DNA of 64,000 bases from Centropus unirufus. Lineage: Eukaryota > Chordata > Aves > Cuculiformes > Centropidae. Positions within the stretch are counted from its first letter, which is position 1. Each line of letters starts with the position of its first letter. The stretch covers positions 1,037,914 to 1,101,913 of the forward strand of contig VYZI01000085.1 of the NCBI GenBank assembly GCA_013397695.1. Reading direction: 5' to 3'. Under the pieces are notes generated by a model that did no database searches, was not told where the DNA came from, and saw only the letters and a program-made list of their open reading frames with translations. Both the position numbers and the translations under genes were made by a program. This document shows positions 12,331-24,900 of the stretch, piece after piece.

Positions 12331-14003
12331 TAATAACCATTATATTTTAATACACAGTAACTTGCATGAAATTCAAATAAACAAAAATTAATAGAATTTA
12401 TCCTGTTGCTGTAAGTTAAGGTAATAACTTTTTAAAAATTATACCAGTGACATGGCTACTAAAACCTAATTTTGCAGTTCTTTCATAATAATTTCCTTTT
12501 AAAAAAACACATCTTTCAGTAATTTTCACTAGCAACTAAATACATTTTTATAACGCCTTACTTCTAAGTATTAATACAGCATTCACCTTTTCAGTTGGTT
12601 TTAATTCTGTAACTTTAAGTGAAAAATCTGTCCGACTATCTGAAAGAAACAGCAACATTTTAAAAGATGAACCCATTCCTTTGGAATCTTGCAAATCAGT
12701 GAAATGTTTTCCTGGAGAAATGGGACTCGTAGGTGTTTTAGGTGAACGAGGGTTGCTACGTGAACTCATTGTTTACAGGGCTTAATCCTGCCTCCAGTAA
12801 AGGTTTTGGAAGTTATTAATCAGTTGCAATGTAATTGTGAAATTTGATATCCTGTAGTAGATTTTTTTTCAATTTTAATAATAAAAAAAGTTGAGCAAAG
12901 ACTTGTGAAATCCAAAGCAACGCTTTTTCTGTGAAATATCTGCAACTCTTGTACAGTAACAAAACCCACACCGCACGGCTAAGAACAGTCTGAGGCACTG
13001 AATGTGATGCTTTTTAAGACCACATTTTCAGTTATTACTATAAAATTGTAATTAGATAGTAAATTACAATGTTAATATTCACTTTGAACAAATAAGTGTT
13101 TGTAGTTGTAGAACTGGGCATTATTATGGCAGCACTGGGACCTATTCACCAAGTAAGACATAGACTTTCTTCATAAAAGTTATTCTATTCTGTAGTTTCT
13201 CCTTATGAACTTGCATGAAATGGTAGATTTTTATGTGCGCTATTTGCTGAAGTCATCGTCACCAGCATCAGGATCTGTATTTCCCTTTGGGAAAATGCCA
13301 AAACAAGCATTTTTCTCATCTGGTTCCACTATTAAAAAAATTACAAAGGATTGAAAGAATTGTTTCTCCCTATACAGAAAAAAAAAATATTATGTAAATA
13401 AAATTATAAACTTTAACCCTTAAAATTTGTACAGGAATTCTGGCATTTTTCTCAAATGGAAAAAAAACATTTACACTCATAATGTTAATGTGATTTAATA
13501 TTTTAGTATACTGATATTATATATGTGCCTTATACACAGTATAAGTACATGTATGCCTTAGACATTAAATACTAACATGATGTTCTAATATTATACTATA
13601 AAATACATGAATGCATATGATAAAACATATTGCACTTGGAATACCTGTAATATTTAAAAGTATCAAACCCTTGCTTGGTTTCAATTATTTTTCCTGTGAT
13701 TTTCCTCTTACCTTTGCCTCCTGTCTAGGAACACTACATTCTGCAGTCTTGAAGTTATGCTGGAACACAGAAAATTATTTCTGTCATTTTGACTACATGG
13801 AAAAATTGAAAATACTCTTTATTAATCATGTCATATCCATTCCAATATATTTTGCATATCTACTACTTAATGAAATTTTGGTTTACAAATGTCTTTTTTG
13901 GAATGCCTCTGAAAATGTCTTTTTTTTGAATGCAGTTCAGTGATGAACTTCTGCAAGTTATGTTATGGGCATGGAAAATGTCACTTTTAACACGAGCCAG
14001 AGA

Positions 14004-14035
14004 TTTCACAGAATCATTAAGGATGGAATGCCTTA
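14004..14035 (-). mobile_element. Possible CR1 tail relic
   Basis: TTTCACAGAATCATTAAGGA followed by TGGAATGCC resembles the start of one CR1 tail subfamily (TCACAGAATCACTAAGGTTGGAAAAGACC). Only about 25 bases align by eye and the continuation does not match, so this may be coincidence. Confidence 0.35.
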
Positions 14036-14145
14036 CTTCTCCAGAAGACCAACAGGCTTCACTTTACACAGAAGCAGCTAGCTCTAAAAATAAATAAAAA
14101 TATATAAAAAAATATACATAAGCATATAGAGATGTTTCATTCCAG

Positions 14146-14177
14146 TGTATATATAATATCTTGTATATATAATATCT
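14146..14177. repeat. 16-bp tandem duplication
   Basis: TGTATATATAATATCT is present twice in perfect tandem (14146-14161 and 14162-14177), inside an AT-rich stretch. Confidence 0.93.
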
Positions 14178-16679
14178 TGTTGGAGTTGTGCAAGAAAAAA
14201 AAAGGCTGGATCCCTTTGGAATGCTGGGAACCACTGCTTTCCACCCTCAGAAAGCTGCCAACCATACAATAACCACTGCATTTCTGCACAGAAAACTGGT
14301 AGGACTGAAAACGGACACCGCATTTCTCCATTTGGCAAAAAGGGGGTAAAAGAGTTCTAGGAGAGTTTGATTTTCAAGTGATTGATTGACATTGCTCATC
14401 GGTTTAGAGCATTGGGAAAAGTCCTAGGAGAGATGGATGAGCGAGCTTAGAGGAGGTAGGGCTGCCAAAAGGTGTGTGATAAGTACATTTATCACATGGG
14501 TTTGCAATTTATCTTAAACATCTCCAATTTTTCATATAGCCCACATTTGTAATCACCATGTGAAAAATTAGGGAGGCATGTGATAAATTAAGTTGTGAAT
14601 TGTGATTTCTAATAAGTTAATCATTTATCTATGCAATTTAAATTTAAATTCTAATCACATCTCGTCTTTCAGGACCCAAAAGACCAGAGGAAAACATATG
14701 AGGATGACCAAAATGATAAAAACTAAAGATGGAAAATATATTTCATCCATGTGAATGTACTTTCACAATCTGGTTTCTCAATCCATTATTACTAAAATAA
14801 ATAATTTCCACTGCAAAACTTAAAATATTCCAGAATCATAAACCAAAACGGAAATTTTATGACTAAAATGAAGTATTTGTTAAACCAAACTGCCTTTAAG
14901 TAGTTCTATTGTCTTATTGACCTATTAATCCATTTCCTAGGGACTTTGTAAATTCCAAAATGCCTCAGACATTTCTTTTTAATATGCCATTCCAGGAAAA
15001 GTTTTTTTTCCTTCTTTTGAATTGCAGCCATCCTGGAATCCTTAAAAACATATTTATATTTTTCTCTCTCCATTCATTTCGTTCTTAAAATAATAACACT
15101 GGTACTAATTGCACTTTAGCAACCCACTATGTAACTAAAACTACTGCATCATCAACTAAAAAATAATTATAAGCTAAGTATTTAACTAGTTTGGATAAAA
15201 TCCATTATTTTCATTAATGGATCTCATTCTTATTTTATTGGGTTTTTTTACTATCAGATTAAAAGTGCATTTTTTATTGTTTTTCCTAACGCAATTTGGT
15301 TTGATATGCTCAGAATGAATGGAATAGTTATTGTTTTAATTATATTTTTTCATTTTGTTGGTTTTTTTTTTACACCTGCTCCAATTCCCATTATTTACTA
15401 CCTCTAAGATCAGTATAGTACCACTTACTGCATACACAAGTGCACATGTACTGAACATGCATATGTATATGCATAAAAACCTTTATATATACACACACAT
15501 TTTAGAAATCTATTATAACATTAATTCTTTCTGCTGTTTGAAAGAAATGCTGTAGATCTAAATAATAAATAGTAGCTAAACTTCTATATAAGCCTTAGAA
15601 ATATTTACAAATTTTAAACCGTCCTCCCCGCCCTAAATGATTGAGCCCATTTACCCAAAGAAATTAAGCAAACTTGCATTTCAAATTGCAATGTGAAGGT
15701 GAACTCTGTCTGATACTTAAAAGACTGTAAAATATTAAAACCACTTGTTCAAATATTTGGGTCGTGTAAATTCCAGGAGACCTAAGAGTAGAGTTTCCAA
15801 CATAAATAGTCATGACTGTCAATTCTTGTAGGTGAAAGTAATGTGTGGGATGACAGAGAGAAAAATCTTAAGAGCCAGGCCCTGCACTTGATTCCCAAGT
15901 AATTTCTACAGGAGCATTGCCATGAAATTCTGTGGAAAGATTCAAACACAAGGTCTTAAAATATAAGGTGCAATAGATATTAACTTAATTTTGTGCTTAG
16001 TCACGTAGTTGTTTACATATCTGAAGGTGTCAGATACTTCTCTGCCACATCTCCAAAAATATTGGGTTTTGGACTGGCTATTAAAAGAGAAAAATAGCCT
16101 TTTTTTCAGGCCCTACTTATGAGTCTGATACCCAGGTACAGTCATAAGTCCTGTAGTCAGTCATCTACTACATAGAGAGAAAAGCATCTGGAAGGGAAAA
16201 AAGAATAATAATTCTCAAATTACTGTGAGGGCAAAATGGAGTCTTCAGGAAGGTCGTTATGGCTGCACATAAAATATGGAGCAAGGCCAGTTTATACCAA
16301 TTCAACATTTGATATGAATTGCTTATAGTAACTTTCCCATGACTACGGTTTGTCTCCTCATTGTAACTAAGAGAGGACAATGCTTTGCGTTCCACAAAGG
16401 CTAAAAAAACCCTCACATAAAATGTTTTGCACTGAGCACATAAAAGGAAAACAAAGAATTAAAGATTGCAACTTAAACGTATTAGTAGGTATTGTGACTC
16501 TTCCTATGAAATGGTCAAATAATCTCAATTATATCATTGTTTTCTATACCCTAGATTGATAACAATACTTTTCTGAGCTTAACTCTCATGAATCGCTGAT
16601 AGATCTTTACTTACAGTATGCAAGGAATAAAAGAGCGTGAAAATTCAAATTCTTAATTGCACTTAAAACTCACCCCTTT

Positions 16680-17045
16680 GGTAACCAAGTGCTCCTTAAG
16701 CAAACAGAACGCACACTGTTTCATCTTGTACCATACTTCCACATTGTCACATCACGACATATCATGCTTTGACTTCCAATATTCTCCATTGCCAAAGGAT
16801 TCGAGCTGTGAAACCGTTTGAAGAGCAGCACGCATCCTACTGGCTTGGTTGCCAGGGGGCCCCATTTCTTTGAGAGCCTGGCCATTTTCCTTACAGAGAA
16901 GCCAGGCTTGAAACTGAGCCTACCATTCGCTCGCCACAAAGTGTTATCTGAATTCCTTCCCAAACTTGATAATAGGCAACTCGACCTCCAAAGTCGAGCA
17001 GTTCTCCTTATGAACTCGGCTTACTGCTCGTGCCCGTGATGCTTG
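16680..17045. promoter_or_regulatory. CpG-enriched block, candidate conserved non-coding element
   Basis: About 360 bp of balanced base composition with many CpGs (ATTCGAGCTG, GCACGCATCC, CATTCGCTCGCC, CTCGACC, GTCGAGC, GCTCGTGCCCGTG) in AT-rich surroundings. TCGACCTCCAAAGTCGAGC is a near-palindrome. Both strands hold open frames of 73-80 codons without recognisable domains, which argues for non-coding sequence with few A/T-rich stops rather than for a gene. Confidence 0.3.
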
Positions 17046-20000
17046 ATTTATTTTTACCACATCCCAACCTACCAAAACATGTATTGTTTATTTGACAGAA
17101 AGAATAAGGCAGTCACTGCCTGTTCCTGTGCTTCTCCGAAGTTGTAAGCGATGCCATCTGGAGCCGACTATTAGTTGGAAGGTTGCCAAGGGTTTACTAA
17201 GGAAAGAGGTCTTGAGTCGCTCACAAGATGATGCTTTCTGAAGGCTGTATGGCAACCAATAAAATAAGATCTTATGAAGCCACAAAGTATCACAATAAAT
17301 GACAGTACAGTGTAAAGCAAAAAAAAAAGTACATTATTTATCTTTTTGTCCACTGAAGGCAAAAGGACTTCTATGACTGACACCATTTTGGCTAATATTG
17401 TGTGCATCTCAACAATCTCACACAAAAGATTTTATTGTTCACTGCTGACAAAAGTTAGAATAGAAACAATATTTTGAAACTCAAGTACATCCTTCCTGCT
17501 ACGAACTGGCAATGGAAACAGGTTTCTTTATATAGTTTGGCAGGAGAAAATCATGACAAGATTCGAACCCATAAAAGTGGTTTGAGGAGATGATAGAGAA
17601 AAGGAGAAATCATACATCAGCATCACGCTAATATGGTGAGAGATGCTAAAGAAGAGATGATGTAGATGATTCAAGTTGGTCCTGCTAAATGAAAAGGGTA
17701 ATTATCCTTTCTCCCTAATTCTGGAGATATAATACAAAACCCATGGTAACTCTCTTTACCTAGAACCCCCCACTGGCTTTTTGTTCTCTTTATATCCCAT
17801 TGGAAAACTCATTTTGGACTCTTTAGCAATTTTGTTTTTTTCATTTTTCAATAGCATCATACTATCATACTACGCATAGTCAATCCCGCTCTATCTACAA
17901 ATGTCTTCCACAATCTTTACCTTAACTATTTACACATAATTCAATCCAAAACCCTGCATTATGAATGATGCCACCATTTTCATTATAAGCAAAACCCAAC
18001 AATAATAACAAAAGAAAACTTGAGTTCATGTTGAAATAATATCAAGGCAGAAAATCAAAGTGGTCAGAAATCAGGAGATGCCAGGACGTGGCTTGCACGT
18101 GTCATCTTACTTCAGCTTGATATATTTAGATACAGACTTTCATAAAATGACCTCACACTATTTTCCATACTGTAGAGCGTCCTAGGGGAGGGACATAGGT
18201 TTTATACCAGGTTTGCTACGCATAATGTACACATATTGCATCTTCCTGTTCTACACATTTAATAGCAATTCTCATCTTCTAAGACATACTCATGGCTGAG
18301 TTGTTCATTAAGCAATTTTTAAAGAGTTTTATGGCCCCATGAACAATAATTTTTTTTTTAGAAAGCAGACTAAATTGTATGCTGTGATAATTACTCCAAA
18401 CTAATTGTAGGTAAAATTAGCAAGGGGTCAGACCAATTTAGTTTCACAAGAAAATATATGCTTTGCTTACACCTTAAATGATCTTTAGAAAATTAATCAA
18501 GCAAACCTGAATCTTCTTAAATCAACATATATAATTTTCTGTACATTCGCTGTGAAAAAGGAACTTTTAATGTTGCTTTGAAAAATGAAACTTGCTAAAT
18601 GTTTTTCTGATTATCATTTTCGTTTAAATTACCAATTAACTTTACCCTAGAGAATCAAACAACATGAGTCTTTTCCACTGTTACTGATACATGAAAATGG
18701 TACTCAAACACAGCAGGTAAGAGAGAAACATCGATAATACAAGTATGTTTTTTAAATCTCTTTTACTACCAGCTATAACATCCCCCCAATAATGGGCTCC
18801 AATATTATGATACTCACATAAAATTTTGTTGGATTTCCTGTTTCTATAGAGACACAAGCTCTCCAGACAACATAAAGTCCATTGTGGAGCTCTGAAATAG
18901 ATGTCTTGGATGCTTCGGGTACGTCATTCAAGTGGTGTGGAGGAGCTGTAGCTGCTATTTACTGAAATAGCAGCACAGCCTTATCCCTAAGCTCAGCTCA
19001 TGGTTTACTATAGTGCACTTGTAAGAGACTAGATGAGCCTGATCCAAAATCCAAGCAGCTGGATTCTAGTAAGGCAAATTTCAAATATTATGAACAATAT
19101 GCTCATTTTCTTTAAGATTGTCCCTGGCACTATCCCTTACTGATAACTATTGGAACCAGTTTGAATGTTTTATCATGTATAAATGATATTTTTTACTTCA
19201 CAGAATACCACTTTGAATATTCATGGGCATATAACGTGACACGTGCCACTTGTTGCTAAAAGGATAGGAAATTCCCCAATAACTGGAATTTCAGTTATTC
19301 CAACTGAAAAAAAATGTAACTGGCAAAACTCCAATTCTTTCAGTTTCTAATAAAAAAATAGCTCTTAAAATAAACCATATGAAGACATTATTTCTTCAGC
19401 AATCTTACTCCAATTCAAATAATTTCAGAGTTTGTAGCGTATAAAGTATTGAGTGCATAATAAGCACTAAACATAGCCTAATACATATAATACAAATACT
19501 CACTAATTTTAATACTATGCATTGGAATTACTTGAAACGACTTTGCCAAAAACAAAAAAACAAAAAAAAAACCAAAACATTTTAAGCCAATTATTTTGAT
19601 AGTGTTCTTCCAACATGTTAAATGAAATCGAGTTTTCCCATAATAAAATTATACATTTGGATTTTGCAGTACAGGAATCATTCCATAAGGTGCTTTGGAT
19701 TAGCTACAGCAAACAGCAAACTTTTTCTAAGTGGTTCCTTTTTACTTTGAGGACTTAAGGACAAATACAAGATAATTTGCTCTTTTTGTTGGCACAAAGC
19801 ATTCCTTGACTTTACAAACTGTCTTAGCACAACTATCTCCATTGTCTTTACTGGTAAAAGTACCAAAAATACCAAATTTACAGTGAGCACCTTGCTGAGG
19901 ATGAACTGGCTCTCGTCTGTTTCATCACGTTTCAGTGAATTTGAGCCTAGAGTTGTTAGAAATTCAGAAATTACTCGACTCTTCTCCACAAAAGACATCA

Positions 20001-21717
20001 AAGTCAACCCAACCTACGTTGCTTTTTGCTATTTTACAGTTGCTTACATGTCAGTTTATAAAGATCTCATAGGAAGATAACGAGAGCTGCTTTGTAGGAT
20101 ACTGGACTGGGAGCCAGGAAACTTCATATGACCTTGAGTCAATTGCCTGCTGAGTGTCTTTGTCTTCCTTTTATCCCATGAACTCTGAAGCTGAGACTAT
20201 TTTAATGATTAATTCTAGGAGGTGCAGTTCAAAACCTGTGACTGTCAAGGAGGCACACCAGAGGTTCTTACAGGTTTGTGAAGGTCAGCGTCCTCTGGTG
20301 AAGAAGTCATACAAGGGGAAAGAGCAGACGCCCAAGCACACCCAACCTTACAGCTGCCACCACAGAGGCAAAAACCAGATGGTAGCATTGTGCATTATGA
20401 CAAAAATTAGGTGCCTCAAAAACAATAAATTGAAGGGTTTGAACACAGAGATGTTAACTATTTCACACTCGCTAAGGTCTATGCGCTCACAACATGGGTA
20501 ACGCAACACATCATTTTGAAAGAGAAATATGTCATGGACAAGGAATACATGAACACAGATGCTGCACCTCAGAAGAGGCCACTCAAAGTTTAAGGAGCAA
20601 AGATGATGTCACAAAGACACACAGCGTTTATAAAATCTTTACACATTAGCTTCAGCAAAGTAGCTACAAGAAATGCCCTCAGAGATAGAAAATCTAAGAA
20701 AAATAGTACTGGCATCTAATTACAGCAGTAGAGTTTGCTGCTTTTATCTGTAATTGGACTGTATAGTCTTTCATTCTAATTTACTTTACATCTAAACTGT
20801 GATAATCAAGACAAGCAGAACAGAATGGCTTGTAACTGGCTATACCACCGACACCAGTTAATGCCTAATTATAACAACTAAATTAAAGAGGGGACGGTAA
20901 AGAGGTTGGGTATCAGTTTGAAGCATTTAATTCTGTGGAAAGGAATAGAGATTTTAAATCCTAAGTAAAAAAAATCAATATTATGGCTCATTATATTGGT
21001 ATTGCTAAACAGATTAATGAAATTAGGTATTTTGTTTTTTAAAGAAAAGTTTTATCATGATGTAAAGATGGCTTTTAACAAAAGACCACAACAGAGAAGG
21101 AAATTCACATTCCAGACCAATTTATAAACCAATCTAATCTGGAGAAAACAGTAGGTGGAATCGACTTTCCCAGGATATTTCTGAGGGCTGCAGAACATGC
21201 AACATGACTGGATTTACTGCAGCATTCTGAAAAACTGTACACACGGTATAAAACAGAACGGAAATCCAGGATCCCAGGAAACATTTTGGCGTAAATCTCA
21301 CTTTTAATTAAAATCTTTTTGAAAGCTCCAAATACAAATTAATTATCCTAGAAAGACAGGTTAATCAAAAAGAATAATGTTTCCTGCCAGAACTCAAGCA
21401 AGTACAGAAAAGGAATTTGGGAATGCTCAGCACTGTTGAACTGTAGCTAGCATAAATTCTAAACATACTGTTTTAGGAATTACAGCATAAATTGGTCATC
21501 TACATGTTGAGATGACTACATAAGAATTCATCTTCTGGGATTTGAAAAAGGAGCAAGGGGAATAAAAATGGTTGCTGTTTGTGTTCTTGCTAAATTGATC
21601 CATAACATTCCAATGCTAAGTGGACAAAAACTAGTTGGTTTTCATGAAGTGTGTAGCATGATTTGGTCCATTCAATACCTTTGATAGAAAGCAGTAGAAA
21701 GTACTGAGAAAATTCAG
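17046..21717. other. Non-coding DNA with exon-like blocks
   Basis: Apart from the candidate at 18818-18891, a minus-strand block at 19746-19850 follows the strong acceptor TATTTTTGGTACTTTTACCAG and ends at the donor CAAA|GTAAAA. It lies in a 109-codon open frame (19678-20007), but two frames are open (one gives KDNGDSCAKTVCKVKECFVP). An A-rich stretch lies at 19550-19575. No transposon seen. Confidence 0.5.
18818..18891 (-). CDS. Possible 74-nt coding exon
   Basis: The minus-strand acceptor CCAAGACATCTATTTCAG and the donor TTTTAT|GTGAGT (GTGAGT is close to ideal) bound 74 bases. In phase 1 to 0 the peptide is LHNGLYVVWRACVSIETGNP followed by TKFY. A second frame is also open, but its translation is cysteine- and leucine-rich and less protein-like. 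No family is recognised. Phase 0 at its end matches downstream candidates. Confidence 0.25.
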
Positions 21718-21773
21718 AGAATCATAGAATGAATGGTTTGGGTTGGAAGGAAACTTAAAGATCAGCTAGGTTC
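21718..21773 (-). mobile_element. Short CR1 3'-end fragment
   Basis: The plus strand reads AGAATCATAGAATGAATGG, then TTTGGGTTGGAAGGAAACTT and AAAGATCAGCTAGGTTC. This is the complement of the CR1 3' tail, including the terminal TCTATGAT-type repeat, so the element is on the minus strand. Only about 55 bp remain before CR1 similarity stops and an all-A/T tract begins. It is a severely 5'-truncated insertion or a decayed remnant. Confidence 0.88.
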
Positions 21774-21779
21774 AAAAAT

Positions 21780-21935
21780 GTTTCACTATTTTTTTAAAAA
21801 AATTAAAATATTGACATTATATTATTAACATATTGTTAATATTATTATTGACAATAATTATAATTGTTAATTATATTCTTAATATTATATTATACTATTA
21901 ACATATTTTTAATGTTATTAACATTGCATACTCAA
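21780..21935. repeat. All-A/T low-complexity tract
   Basis: About 150 bp consisting almost wholly of A and T, with recurring variants of AACATATT, TTAATATTAT and ACAATAATTATAATTGTT. Several short internal inverted repeats are visible. It starts within a few bases of the truncated 5' side of the CR1 fragment at 21718-21773. Confidence 0.85.
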
Positions 21936-24900
21936 TGAAATTAGGATCTACTTTCATTTAAAAGTCGATTATTTTGAGTTTTCATCATCTATAGCTGAAC
22001 GTGAAGTCAGGAAGGGTGTTCAGGAAGGAACAGAACTTGAGGGCAGGGAGCTGCAGTGATCACTCTTTCATCAGATGTAAAATGAGAAGAGTGGAAATTC
22101 TTTTGTGGACTTTTAGAAATGTTTTCTAGTTCCTAAATTCTCTAAAGGGAGGATCTCGTGCTAAGAAAGCAAGGCTTGTGCCACCATCATTACACATCTC
22201 TGAGGTGACATCGACCTTTTAACCTTTGGCCAATTCCAATCGAATTTGAAAAGAGTAAAAGTGCATCTTGCTCCTTAAAGGTTCTATGAAATGCAAGATG
22301 TCGGAAGAGAACTACTTTGCTTGGTGTCCTCATCTTGCATAAAGCTGAGGTCATTCCAACTGCCAATTCAACACCCAAGTCGGACAACTGAGTCCCTCTG
22401 GATCATTCATGGTGTCTACCTAGGGAGGTTCCTGGGGGACTGAGTGTCAGAACAGGCGTCTTGTGCACGGAGTACTACACAACACGGTAGGAGGGAGCTC
22501 CAGCCCCCACGTTTCGGCACAAGGGGGTACCTGACTGGAGGAGGATTTGCAATCCTGACTTTAAACGCATCATGATTACAAATTAAACACCTTCACAGAC
22601 CAGAAAAATGAAATGTTCTTAGCAATGAGACTAAGTGGGGGACTGACCAAAAGAAAGGTACCTGATCTTCAGTACTGTCCAAGGTTACTAAACGTTGCTC
22701 TAAATAGAGGAGCGTCAGATGAAGCTTCTGAGAATTGTATTATTTTAATTACTAGGAGACCTTTCCATCTTATCCTGCTTGTACACAAATTACAGAAGCA
22801 CTGAGATAGAACTGCCGGAATTTCACATACCCATGAAATATAAATGAACAAAAAGATGCACACTCTAAAACAAGGCATTTCAGCTCCAAGCCACGGCCCG
22901 CATTTTCAAGCTTCATAACAGCTATTGCATTTAATTACTATCAAACAAGGAGAAAGAATGTCCATGTTAGATGTTCACTGAGCCTGCTGGAAAACTACAA
23001 ACACTACCAGTGCATTTTAGTGCTGCGGTAGTGAAAGTGAGGAACCACACAAAATGATAATTCAGAATGGTAAAAACTGAAGGGAAAAATTCTCTACTAT
23101 GAAGTTAAATGTTCTTTTTTTTTTCTTCCATTTTCCCCCTATTTCACCTTTGACAGCATTTACAGAAGTCCATATTGAGCACAGATGAAAAGAGCGAATG
23201 GAATCTCATCCAAATTTATTAATGAAGATAGTCCCCAGGTGAATGGCAATACCATCCATCTTTTACAGGCAGGCGGATACAACAGTTTAAAGTACTCAGA
23301 GTGGTTAAAGGACTCTTCTGGATTAAAGGTTTATTAGATTATGATATAGACCTGGAAGTAAGTGCCAGCCATTTCACACACCTGAAAAAGCAAATGTTAA
23401 AGTGCTCCCATAAATTTGGTGAGCAACTTCCTTTCTTTTGTATCCAAACAAAACAAATAAGATTCACCACCAAACTCTGAAGACCTGAGATGTTTACACC
23501 AACACTTTCACATTTTAAAGAGCTCATAAACAGTCCCCTACTACATCCCCAATTTGAAGATATTTCCTTGAGACTAGTCTGAAATGGAGGATTCCTTCCA
23601 AATGCCCAGAACTTCATTTGAAACTTAAATCACCCAAAGACAAGAGTGTTCCGAGCAGTAGGTTGAACTGAAATGACAGATCTCCTGCGTTATCACACAT
23701 GTTCTCCTATTAGAAGATTCAAACCTTAGTGGCTGAACCTCACAAATCCTCTGCTCATTTAAACCCAGACCCCTGAAGCATTTGCTCCTATCCAGAGCTA
23801 GAATATATAATAAATGGAACAGAACAGATATTTTGTTGGTTTTAAACAAAACAGATCTGCCACATGATGAGTTTTGAAGACTCAGCCTCTTAAAATCTGC
23901 AAAGCAGAGAAGGTTCACACCTTCCAGCACCGCAGCAGCCTATGGAGCTCCAAACATCTCCGCTCTCTCCAGAAAAACGTCTGCCCCCATGAGGAAATGA
24001 GATGAGATCCTTCTGCTATAACAAACCGCCTAAATTCTTAACCCTGGGGAAACACGATGTAAGTTGTTTGATGCCACCACTAGCACACACGGCAAGACCT
24101 GGGCTAGCACAACATCAGCTCTGCAAAACATCAAAAATCAGAGCAGTCTGTAAGGCCAGGACAACAGAGGAAGAGCAGCGAGTGGGAGACGCGTGCTTTG
24201 AATGGATGCTTATCTTCCACATACGGCAGCTGGCCAAATCTAGCATATCTTTATGACATGATCCTGTTTTGTTTCTGCTTCTGGCCACTCTAAGCTCAAA
24301 GACAAGACAGCAGGAGTGGCTCGGTGCCACCTGCGCAGCTGCGCTCTGAAGTGGAATGAGCTGCAATGGTGAGTGGCCACCACTTCAAAGAGTTATGAAC
24401 AAGCTAGGTCTTCCATGGTGAAGATAATGAAACATCTAAGGAATTCAAATATGAATTATTACAGAGAGAAAAAACAATCGTACATTTGCTTCCTCATTGC
24501 TGTTCCAGAGCAAATCAGAAAAGTGTGGAACGGAAAGAACAAAAGTCACATCATCTTTCTTCCCCCCATATGTTGCAAGTAAATCGATGTTGTTTGACCC
24601 AAATGTTAACACTACCCAAACTCTACAGTCAGCGGAACGTAAACTATTAATTTAATACCACAAAAAAACTAAAACAAATACAAAACAGAAGCACCAAAAA
24701 GCTCAGCATTTGTTTTCAGTTAAACTTTTGCCAAACAAGCTACTAACATTTGCTTCTTTGGGTTTTGGTTTTTGTTTTTTTTTTCCCAAGTAGCACCAAG
24801 CATTCTGTGGATGAATCCCGATAAATTTGTTGTCAGCCCATCAGGCCAGCCGGGGGGACAGGATGCCACCCACCTGCCTCATGACAGGAAAGCAATGGGA

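Larger units (their letters stand above)
12011..16679. other. Very AT-rich non-coding DNA with weak exon-like blocks
   Basis: Mostly low-GC sequence. Minus-strand exon-like blocks occur at 12562-12639 (acceptor TGTTGCTGTTTCTTTCAG, donor AGAA|GTAAGG), 13240-13328 (acceptor before 28 codons ending NTDPDAGDDDFSK and a stop) and 13712-13759 (acceptor TTTTCTGTGTTCCAG, donor AAG|GTAAGA). Each has good signals, but two of the three are open in more than one frame, so I do not call them genes. No transposon apart from the possible CR1 relic at 14004-14035. Confidence 0.5.

Noticed and set aside
12548..12769. 73-codon minus-strand frame starting MSSRSNPRSPKTPTSPISPG
   Set aside because: It has a tempting Ser/Pro-rich start, but no similarity I can name, no promoter, and a splice acceptor in the middle that would break it.
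13240..13328. Minus-strand block ending NTDPDAGDDDFSK and a stop, as a last exon
   Set aside because: A second frame through the same bases is also open and fits the neighbours' phase better. No polyadenylation context could be tied to it and no family matched.
19678..20007. 109-codon minus-strand frame as an intronless gene
   Set aside because: Two different frames are open over the same stretch and neither has a recognisable domain. Only the inner part (19746-19850) has splice-like borders.
23339..23390. Minus-strand block after the acceptor CATTTGCTTTTTCAG as a terminal exon
   Set aside because: Only 15 codons precede a stop, and no usable donor or supporting neighbour is present.
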